From Streptomyces virginiae (GTDB taxonomy: Bacteria > Actinomycetota > Actinomycetes > Streptomycetales > Streptomycetaceae), in NCBI RefSeq assembly GCF_000720455.1, contig NZ_JOAK01000045.1, forward strand, positions 1-46,313: 46,313 nucleotides of DNA. The letters run 5' to 3'. The notes beneath the pieces are model-generated. The model had not been told where the DNA came from, made no database searches, and worked only from the letters and a program-made list of their open reading frames with translations. Numbering within the stretch: the stretch's first letter is position 1; each line of letters starts with the position of its first letter. Shown here one piece after another: positions 40,388-46,313 of this stretch. The translations under genes and the position numbers were made by a program.

Positions 40388-41164
40388 TCAGCGCAGCCGG
40401 GGTTGCGGGGCCGTGCGGCGGTCCGCGAACAGTTGCGCCTGGCGGTGCGGCGGCAGGTTTCCCAGGGCGATCAGCGCCGGGGCCTGGGCCAGGGCCTGGT
40501 GGAGCGCGGCCTGCTTCGCCGACCACAGGGCCCGTACGGTGCCCTGCACGGCCTCCGTCGGGAAGCCGGCCAGGGTCTGGGCCGCCCGCAGGGCGGCCGG
40601 GAGCAGCCCGGCCGGCTCGGCCAGCTCCGAGACCAGGCCGATCTCGTGCGCCCGGCGCGCGGAGAGCCGTTCGGCCGTGCCCATCAGGGACATCCGGGCG
40701 GCCTCGCCGAAGGGCATGCGCTGCGCCATGTAGACGGCCTCGTACGCGCTGACCATCCCGTAGGTGGTGTGCGGGTCGAAGAAGGTGGCCGTCTCGGAGG
40801 CGATGAGGAACTCCGACTCGCCCAGCAGATAGAAGGCTCCGCCGCAGGCCATGCCGTTGACGGCGGCGATCACCGGCTTCCACAGGTCGCAGGACTTGGG
40901 TCCGATCGTGATGAGCGGGTCGTCGGCGGAGTAGGGCGAGGCGGGTTGCGGCACCTCGACGCCGCGGTCGATGCCGGTGCAGAAGGCGGCCGTTCCGGCG
41001 CCGGTCAGCACGACCGCCCGTACCTCCTCGGCGAACCGGAGCTCCCGCCACGCCTCGCCCAGTTCCCCGGCGGTGGCCAGGTCGACGGCGTTGTGCCGGT
41101 GTTCCCGGTCCAGGGTGACGACCGCGACCCCGGTGGCCTTGTCGCGTTCCACCCGCAGGGTCAT
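40388..41164 (-). CDS. Enoyl-CoA hydratase/isomerase-family protein
   Basis: 258 aa crotonase fold. Oxyanion hole segments are AAFCTGIDRG and NGMACGGAFYLLGESEFLIAS. At the positions of rat Glu144 and Glu164 it has Phe and His (ATFFDPHTTYG), so the canonical hydratase pair is missing here too, though Glu and Asp residues nearby could substitute. ATG at 41164 overlaps the DUF35 stop (ATGA), placing it third in the operon thiolase, DUF35, hydratase. It probably acts on the acyl-CoA handled by the DUF35/thiolase pair. Confidence 0.9.
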   Translation of the reverse strand: MTLRVERDKATGVAVVTLDREHRHNAVDLATAGELGEAWRELRFAEEVRAVVLTGAGTAAFCTGIDRGVEVPQPASPYSADDPLITIGPKSCDLWKPVIAAVNGMACGGAFYLLGESEFLIASETATFFDPHTTYGMVSAYEAVYMAQRMPFGEAARMSLMGTAERLSARRAHEIGLVSELAEPAGLLPAALRAAQTLAGFPTEAVQGTVRALWSAKQAALHQALAQAPALIALGNLPPHRQAQLFADRRTAPQPRLR

Positions 41165-41625
41165 GACTTCTCCAGGAGCCAGCGCGGCACGCTCATCCCG
41201 CCCAGCTCGGTGAAGACCACGTGGACGCGGGCGCCGATGCGCAGTCTGGCCGGGTCCACGGAGTCGAGCGGGGCGTCGGCGGAGGTCACCAGGTTCCCGG
41301 CGAGCCGGATGTGCGGGGCGTCGGCGAGCTCGACGAGGATCACGTTGTACGGGGCCTGCGCGGCGTAGGCGGGCAGCAGCGGCGGGTGGGGCCGGACGTA
41401 GGACCAGATGCGGCCGCGGCCGCTCATGCGGCGCCACTCGCTGTCGAAGGACCGGCAGTGCGGGCAGCAGGGGCGCGGCGGGAAGCGCAGCCGGCCGCAG
41501 TCGGTGCAGGCCTGGACGCGCAGTTCGCCCCGGGCGGCGTACTCCCAGAAGGGGGCGCCGTCCTCGTCGGGGACGGGCAGGAGCAGGCCGTCAGCGGGTG
41601 CGGCGGCTTCGGGTGCGGTGGTCAT
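41161..41625 (-). CDS. DUF35/OB-fold protein with zinc ribbon, partner of the adjacent thiolase
   Basis: 154 aa. Helical N-terminus (GAPFWEYAARGELRVQ), zinc ribbon with C-T-D-C and C-P-H-C at about residues 40-57, then the OB-fold (GRIWSYVRPHPPLLPAY, PYNVILVELADAP, IGARVHVVF). Gene order thiolase, DUF35 (7-bp gap), hydratase (4-bp overlap) shows a tight functional unit, as in the mycobacterial Ltp2/ChsH2 pair. It probably docks acyl-CoA to the thiolase-like enzyme. Confidence 0.93.
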   Translation of the reverse strand: MTTAPEAAAPADGLLLPVPDEDGAPFWEYAARGELRVQACTDCGRLRFPPRPCCPHCRSFDSEWRRMSGRGRIWSYVRPHPPLLPAYAAQAPYNVILVELADAPHIRLAGNLVTSADAPLDSVDPARLRIGARVHVVFTELGGMSVPRWLLEKS

Positions 41626-41632
41626 CGCTCGG

Positions 41633-42784
41633 TCAGCTCCTCAGCAGGATCGCGGACGTGGGGACGCCTTCGCCGGCCGTGACCAGGCAGGTCGTGGCGT
41701 CCGGCACCTGGGCGGTGGAGACGCCGCGCAGCTGCTTGACGCCCTCGTTGATCAGGTTGAATCCGTGCACGTAGGCCTCGGACAGGCCGCCGCCTCCGGT
41801 GTTGATCGGGAGCCGCCCGCCCAGTTCGAGGGCGCCGCCTTCGGTGAAGGCGGCGCCCTCGCCGCGCCCGCAGAAGCCGTAGCCCTCCAGGGAGAGCGGG
41901 ATGAGGGGGGTGAAGGCGTCGTAGATCTGGGCGACGTCCACGTCCTGGGGGCCGAAGTCGGCCTGCTTCCACAGGTGGCGGGCGGCGGTCCAGGCGGGCC
42001 CGGACAGGGGGTCGTCGTTCCAGTAGTTGACCATGCCGTGGTGCTGGGAGGGCAGGCCCTGGGCGGCGGAGTGGACGTAGACGGGCTTGTGGCGGCAGTC
42101 GCGGGCCCGTTCGGCGGAGACGATCACGCAGGCCAGTGCGCCGTCGGTCTCCAGGCAGTTGTCGAAGAGGCAGAGCGGGTCGCTGATCATGCGGGAGGTC
42201 ATGTACATCTCGCGGGTCAGCGGGCGTTCGTACATCATCGCGGTGGGGTTCTCGTTGGCGCGGTTGCGGCAGGCCATGGCCACGTTGAAGAGGTGGTCGC
42301 GGGTGGCGCCGTACTCGTGCATGTAGCGGCGGGCCAGCATGCCGATCTCGTCGGCGGGGCGCAGCAGGCCGAAGGGCCGGGTCCACTGGCCGGGGGTGGG
42401 CAGCTGGACGGCGGTGTTCTTCCAGGGGCGGGGGCCGGAGCCGCGTTTGCGGGAGCGCCAGGCGACGCCGACGGTGGCCTGGCCGGTGGCGACGGCTGCG
42501 GCGAGGTGGCCGACGGTGGCGCAGGAACCGCCGCCGCCGTAGCCGATCTTGGAGAAGAAGGTGACGTCGCCGGCGCCGATGGCCTTGGCGACCTCCACCT
42601 CGTCGGTCTCCTCCATCGTGTAGGAGGAGAAGGCGTCGACCTCGCCGGGGTCGATGCCCGCGTCGGCCAGGGCCGCCAGGATCGCCCGGCAGGCCAATTC
42701 CTTCTCGGACTGGGGCAGATGTCTGGCAAAGGCGGTCTGTCCGATGCCGACTATCGCCGTAGCGTCCTTGAGCGTTGCGGCCAT
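41633..42784 (-). CDS. Thiolase-superfamily protein, SCP-x-like, with a candidate nucleophile Cys
   Basis: 383 aa. ATG 42784 has GGAGG five bases upstream. Thiolase fold: ATAIVGIGQTAFAR, IDPGEVDAFSSYTMEE, KIGYGGGGSCATVGHLAAAV, DPLCLFDNCLETDGALACVIV, DVDVAQIYDAFTPLIPLSLEGYGFC and GGGGLSEAYVHGFNL. Unlike the paralogue at 32124, the GGGSCAT segment has a Cys where SCP-x thiolases carry theirs (NCATGS), so thiolytic cleavage is possible. First gene of a three-gene operon; operator site 10 lies 52 bp upstream, shared with the divergent acyl-CoA ligase. Confidence 0.92.
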   Translation of the reverse strand: MAATLKDATAIVGIGQTAFARHLPQSEKELACRAILAALADAGIDPGEVDAFSSYTMEETDEVEVAKAIGAGDVTFFSKIGYGGGGSCATVGHLAAAVATGQATVGVAWRSRKRGSGPRPWKNTAVQLPTPGQWTRPFGLLRPADEIGMLARRYMHEYGATRDHLFNVAMACRNRANENPTAMMYERPLTREMYMTSRMISDPLCLFDNCLETDGALACVIVSAERARDCRHKPVYVHSAAQGLPSQHHGMVNYWNDDPLSGPAWTAARHLWKQADFGPQDVDVAQIYDAFTPLIPLSLEGYGFCGRGEGAAFTEGGALELGGRLPINTGGGGLSEAYVHGFNLINEGVKQLRGVSTAQVPDATTCLVTAGEGVPTSAILLRS

Positions 42785-42835
42785 CGCCACCTCCGGGGTG
42801 CGCCAGTACTGACAGCCGCGAAGGCTACAGCTAAT

Positions 42836-42850
42836 CTGACGGATAGTCAG
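42836..42850. promoter_or_regulatory. CTGACG-type palindromic operator, site 10
   Basis: CTGACGGATAGTCAG, perfect arms. Between the divergent thiolase operon (start 42784) and acyl-CoA ligase gene (start 42879). Confidence 0.8.
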
Positions 42851-42878
42851 CTACTGGGTTCGCGGGAGGGTGGCACGC

Positions 42879-44540
42879 ATGGGCGACGACGGGCTGCGGG
42901 GGCACGCACGCGAGGACGCGCGCGGAGGCGTACGCGAGGACGCGCGCGGAGACCGGCGCTGGGGCACCATCGCGGGGCTCGTCCGGTCGGCGGCGGCACA
43001 GTACGCCGACCTCGAGGCCGTGGTCGACGGGCGCGTCCGGATCAGTTACGCGCAGCTCGGGGAGCGCGTCGAGCGCGCCGCGGCGGCCTGCGTCGCCGCC
43101 GGGGTGCAGCCGGGCGACCGGGTCGCCGTCTGGGCCCCCAACACCCTGGACTGGATCGTCTCCGCGCTCGGCGCCGTCTCGGCGGGCGCCGTCCTCGTCC
43201 CCCTCAACACCCGTTTCAAGGGCACGGAAGCGGCGTACGTCCTGCGGCGCAGCCGGGCCCGGCTGCTCTTCGTGACCGGCACCTTCCTCGGCACCTCCTA
43301 CGTCGCCTCGCTGCGCCGGGCCGCCGCCGAAGGAGCCGGCCGCGGGCCCCTGCCCGGGCTGCCGCACCTGGAACAGGTCGTCGTCCTCGCCGAGGACGCC
43401 CCCGACACCTTCCGCACCTGGAAGGACTTCCTCGCGGGCGGGGACCGGGTCACGGCGCAGGCGGTCCGCGAGCGCGCCGAAGCCATCAGCCCCGACGCCC
43501 CCTCCGACATCATCTTCACCTCCGGCACCACCGGCAGCCCCAAGGGCGCGGTCATCACCCACGCCCAGTCCCTGCGCTGCTACGACGTGTGGAGCGAACT
43601 CGCCGGCCTGCGCGAGGGCGACCGCTACCTGATCGTGAACCCCTTCTTCCACACCTTCGGCTACAAGGCCGGGATCATCGCCTGCCTCATGCGCGGGGCG
43701 ACGATGGTCCCGCAGCCCGTCTTCAACGTGGACACCGTCCTCGCCAACGTCGCCGCCGAGCGGATCTCCGTACTCCCCGGGCCGCCCACGCTGCACCAGT
43801 CCCTCCTGGACCACCCCCAGCGCGACCACCACGACCTGTCCGCCCTGCGCCTGGTCGTCACCGGCGCGGCCGTGGTCCCGCTCCGGCTCGTCGAGAGGCT
43901 GCGCGAGGAACTGCGCATCGCCACCGTCCTCACCGCCTACGGGCTCTCCGAGGCGGGCGGCATCGTCACCATGTGCCGCCGCGGCGACCCCGCCGCGACC
44001 ATCTCCGCCACCTCGGGCCGGGCCATCCCGGACACGGAGGTGGCGGTCCTGGACGGCGCCGGACGGACCCTGCCGGCCGGCCGCGCCGGCGAGATCGCCG
44101 TCCGCGGCTACAACGTCATGCAGGGGTACTTCGAGGACCCCGACGAGACGGCGGCGGCGATCACCCCGGACGGCTGGCTGCACACCGGCGACGTGGGCGT
44201 CCTGGACGAGCACGGCAACCTGCGCATCACCGACCGGATCAAGGACATGTTCATCGTCGGCGGCTTCAACGCCTACCCGGCCGAGATAGAGCAACTCCTC
44301 GGCCTGCACCCGGACATCGCAGACGTCGCGGTCGTCGGCGTCCCCGACCCGCGCCTCGGCGAGGTCGGCAAGGCCTACGCGGTCCGCCGCCCCGGCTCCA
44401 CCCTCACCGCCGACGACCTGATCGCCTGGTCCCGGCGGGAGATGGCCAACTACAAGGTCCCCCGCGCGGTGGAGTTCGTCACCGAACTCCCGCGCAACGC
44501 GAGCGGCAAGGTCCTCAAACGCGAACTCCGCGCCCGCTGA
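42879..44540 (+). CDS. Class I AMP-forming acyl-CoA ligase (FadD3-like)
   Basis: 553 aa. ANL motifs complete: FTSGTTGSPKGAVITH, the A4-like PFFHTFGYKAG, AYGLSEAGG, TGDVGVLDEHGNL, the hinge RITDRIKDMFIVGGFNAYPAEIE, and the A10 lysine in LPRNASGKVLKREL. The first 30 residues are a low-complexity basic-acidic repeat (REDARGG/REDARGD) from a 21-bp DNA repeat. Start at 42879 with GGGAGGG eight bases upstream; a GTG at 42870 is possible. Of known ligases it most resembles the FadD3 group acting on ring-derived propionates, but this is a visual judgement. Controlled by operator site 10. Confidence 0.93.
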   Translation: MGDDGLRGHAREDARGGVREDARGDRRWGTIAGLVRSAAAQYADLEAVVDGRVRISYAQLGERVERAAAACVAAGVQPGDRVAVWAPNTLDWIVSALGAVSAGAVLVPLNTRFKGTEAAYVLRRSRARLLFVTGTFLGTSYVASLRRAAAEGAGRGPLPGLPHLEQVVVLAEDAPDTFRTWKDFLAGGDRVTAQAVRERAEAISPDAPSDIIFTSGTTGSPKGAVITHAQSLRCYDVWSELAGLREGDRYLIVNPFFHTFGYKAGIIACLMRGATMVPQPVFNVDTVLANVAAERISVLPGPPTLHQSLLDHPQRDHHDLSALRLVVTGAAVVPLRLVERLREELRIATVLTAYGLSEAGGIVTMCRRGDPAATISATSGRAIPDTEVAVLDGAGRTLPAGRAGEIAVRGYNVMQGYFEDPDETAAAITPDGWLHTGDVGVLDEHGNLRITDRIKDMFIVGGFNAYPAEIEQLLGLHPDIADVAVVGVPDPRLGEVGKAYAVRRPGSTLTADDLIAWSRREMANYKVPRAVEFVTELPRNASGKVLKRELRAR

Positions 44541-44559
44541 GGGCGGTGGGTGACCGGGG

Positions 44560-45342
44560 TCAGCGGGCGTAGGAGCCTATGCCGACGAGGCAGTACACGT
44601 ACTGGTTCAGGACGATGGAGCCGCGCATGTAGCGGTAGGAGAAGGCGTACTGGGTCTTGGGGTTGTCGTTGCAGCCGTTCAGGTCCGAGGTGCCGGGGAT
44701 GCTCTCGATCACCCGGTAGTGCGCGTCGGAGGCCGAGCAGGGGACCTCCTCGACGCCGCTGACGCTGCGGGGCGTCGTCGAGTCCGGCAGCTGGCCGTTG
44801 AGGCAGGTGCCCCGGTCGAAGGGGCTGGGCTCGGGGCTCGGCTCGACGCTCGGTTCGGGGACGTAGGGGGTGGTGGCCGCCGCTTCGGGGGTCGACGGCC
44901 AGGGTGACGGGGTGGGCGACGGGCTGGGCGACCACGAGGCCGACCAGGTGGGCGTGGAGTCGGCGGTGGGCTTGGCGTCCGAGCCGTCGTCGCCGTCGCT
45001 CAGTACGAAGAAGCCGATGACCAGGGCCGCCGCGACGGCGAGCCCCACCAGGCAGCCGCGCCCGCCGCCCGTCGAGGGGGCCGGGACGGGCTGCTGCGCG
45101 ACCGTTCCCGCCGTCGGCGGGGGAGTGACGCCGCCGGCCCCCGCGATCCAGGCCGCGCCCGCTCCGGACACGTGGATGCGCAGCATGACCTCTTCCGCGC
45201 CGACGCGGACCTTGACGAGGTCGCCGTGCCGGCAGGGCGGTATGCGCAGCCGGACCGGGCCGGAGGGCAGCTCCACGGGGAGGATCACACCGTGGGCGGC
45301 CTGTTGCGGAGTGATCGTTATGAGCATTTCCTGTGACGACAC
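44560..45342 (-). CDS. Membrane protein with DnaJ-C-terminal-like head and LppU/SCO3897-like external domain
   Basis: 260 aa. GTG start at 45342 with GGAG six bases upstream; the ATG at 45327 has its AGGA too close. Residues about 6-60 (MLITITPQQAAHGVILPVELPSGPVRLRIPPCRHGDLVKVRVG) resemble the substrate-binding C-terminal domain of DnaJ. A linker, one transmembrane helix (about 98-118, CLVGLAVAAALVIGFFVL) and a Ser/Thr/Pro stalk follow. The external domain has four cysteines (GTCLNGQLPD, EVPCSASDAHYRVI, LNGCNDN, YVYCLVGIGSYAR). Such an external domain fits the LppU family. Convergent with the ligase gene, 20 bp apart. Confidence 0.87.
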   Translation of the reverse strand: MSSQEMLITITPQQAAHGVILPVELPSGPVRLRIPPCRHGDLVKVRVGAEEVMLRIHVSGAGAAWIAGAGGVTPPPTAGTVAQQPVPAPSTGGGRGCLVGLAVAAALVIGFFVLSDGDDGSDAKPTADSTPTWSASWSPSPSPTPSPWPSTPEAAATTPYVPEPSVEPSPEPSPFDRGTCLNGQLPDSTTPRSVSGVEEVPCSASDAHYRVIESIPGTSDLNGCNDNPKTQYAFSYRYMRGSIVLNQYVYCLVGIGSYAR

Positions 45343-45441
45343 CGGCTGCTCCAAGGAGTGAGGGTGGTGCGCAGGCTGCCTGACGGTTCCTCACGGATTG
45401 TGCCCTGTGTCCTGAAGGTGACGCAGCCGTTCCGCCGACTC

Positions 45442-46170
45442 TCAGAGGCGGCGGGCCAGGACCAGCCGCCAGCGCGGGGCGCCGCCGGGCAGCCGGCCGA
45501 AGTGCTCCAGCGCGACCGTCTCCACCGTGAAGCCCGCCGCCCGCAGGTCCGCGCGCACCCCGCTCAGCGGGAAGGTCCGGTAGTACATGACGAACGGCGG
45601 CCGCCACACCGCGTTGCGCACCCGCATCACGGCGTCGAAACCGGCCACCGCCCACCACACCGGCGAGCTCGCCGGGATCGGGGCGCCGATCGGGAAGGCG
45701 AAGACGCCGCCCTCGCGCAGCGCGGAGCGGACCCCGGAGAAGAGCGCGGGCCGCTCGGAGGGGAGGAAGTGGCCGAAGGCCCCGAAGCTGACCGCCAGGT
45801 CGTAGCGGCCGGCGAGCTGCGTCGGGAGGGCTCGTGCGTCGGCCCGTACGAAGTCCACGCGGTCGTCGTCCGCGTGCGTGCGCCCCGCCTCGGCGAGCAT
45901 GCCCGCACTGAGGTCGACCCCGGTGACCCGGTCCCGGCACAGCCGGCGCAGCATGCCGATTCCGGCGCCCGTGCCGCAGCACACGTCCAGGCCGGCATCG
46001 AAGCCGCCCTCCCGCTGGGCGAGGGTCTCCTCGACCGCGTCGAGCATCCGGTCCGGGGTGCGGAAGGGGGTGTGGTCGAACTTCGGCGCCAGCAGGTCGT
46101 AGCCCCGCTCGACGGAGGAGAGGCCCTGCACTGCCAGTTCGCGGACGCTCGGCCCGTGGGAGGAGAACAC
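45442..46170 (-). CDS. Class I SAM-dependent methyltransferase
   Basis: 242 aa. Motif I is LDVCCGTGAGIGML (about 62-75), motif II is the acidic residue of VTGVDLSAGMLAEAG, then VRADARALP, and motif IV is YDLAVSFGAFGHFLPSERPALF. The N-terminus (ERGYDLLAPKFDHTPFRTPDRML) resembles UbiE/small-molecule methyltransferases. GTG start with GGGGGC adjacent. Substrate unknown; monocistronic. Confidence 0.92.
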   Translation of the reverse strand: MFSSHGPSVRELAVQGLSSVERGYDLLAPKFDHTPFRTPDRMLDAVEETLAQREGGFDAGLDVCCGTGAGIGMLRRLCRDRVTGVDLSAGMLAEAGRTHADDDRVDFVRADARALPTQLAGRYDLAVSFGAFGHFLPSERPALFSGVRSALREGGVFAFPIGAPIPASSPVWWAVAGFDAVMRVRNAVWRPPFVMYYRTFPLSGVRADLRAAGFTVETVALEHFGRLPGGAPRWRLVLARRL

Positions 46171-46261
46171 GCCCCCAGCCTATGCCGCGCCCGTGCGTCC
46201 GCCCGGGCATACGTGTGCGGCGGTCGCGGTGGCTCCCCCTCCGGGCCACCGCGACCGCCGT

Positions 46262-46311
46262 CCCCCCGTTGCTCCCCCGTTGCTCCCCCGTACTCCCCCG
46301 TACTCCCCCGA
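46262..46311. repeat. 11-bp tandem repeat at the window end
   Basis: CTCCCCCGTTG and CTCCCCCGTA units repeat four to five times with a step of 10-11 bp up to the window edge, so the array may continue beyond it. No gene. Confidence 0.65.
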
Positions 46312-46313
46312 GC

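Noticed and set aside
40375..40391. CTGACG-GGACG-CGTCAG palindrome resembling the regulon operator
   Set aside because: The spacing is 2 bp longer than in all other sites, and it lies at the 3' end of the enoyl-CoA hydratase-like gene over the stop codon, not in a promoter.

Overview
The window is high-GC actinobacterial DNA, almost certainly from a Streptomyces chromosome. The codon use is strongly G/C-ending, GTG starts and GTGA/ATGA start-stop overlaps are frequent, and there is a formyltetrahydrofolate deformylase gene (purU) with its usual Streptomyces neighbour. A Ser/Thr kinase near 37-40 kb matches AfsK in N-terminus, numbering of key residues and C-terminal propeller. No tRNA, rRNA, CRISPR array, intact insertion sequence or prophage was seen.

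Layout. 0.1-7.2 kb: secreted or anchored proteins, a solute-binding lipoprotein, purU, an EF-hand protein, and an ECF sigma factor whose likely anti-sigma factor is fused to a mycothiol-dependent isomerase-like domain. 7.3-7.7 kb: the first copy of a composite non-coding repeat. 7.7-27.9 kb and 32.1-44.5 kb: a dispersed set of acyl-CoA catabolism genes. It holds acyl-CoA ligases of two chemistries, four acyl-CoA dehydrogenases, two enoyl-CoA hydratase-like proteins, two thiolase-like proteins, two DUF35 proteins, an SDR, a zinc alcohol dehydrogenase, an amidohydrolase, a cyclase-family hydrolase, a flavin reductase, an FMO-like oxidase, a DoxX-like membrane protein, a deazaflavin-type oxidoreductase and a TetR regulator. 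28.7-30.6 kb: an ECF41-type sigma factor with its carboxymuconolactone decarboxylase-like partner and a matching promoter. 30.6-32.1 kb: a gene-free repeat island. 36-40.3 kb: a glyoxalase-like protein, AfsK and a cyclophilin. 44.5-46.2 kb: a DnaJ-like/LppU-like membrane protein and a methyltransferase.

The main discovery is a regulon visible in the DNA. Ten copies of a 15-bp palindrome, consensus CTGACGKNNCGTCAG, lie between 9.3 and 42.9 kb. All sit in promoter regions of the acyl-CoA catabolism genes, and an eleventh degenerate copy overlaps the start codon of the TetR gene. I infer that this TetR represses a single catabolic pathway whose genes are scattered over about 35 kb among unrelated genes. 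The mix of paired acyl-CoA dehydrogenases, SCP-x/Ltp2-like thiolases with DUF35 partners and an HsaB-like flavin reductase resembles actinobacterial side-chain degradation of sterol- or terpenoid-like acids. The substrate is not readable from the sequence.

The second discovery is a non-coding composite repeat at three loci. A roughly 200-bp module, containing a 55-bp segment able to fold into a three-way junction, is followed by tandem arrays with a strict 64-bp period made of alternating unit types. At 30.7-31.9 kb two copies face each other around a core of about 220 bp.
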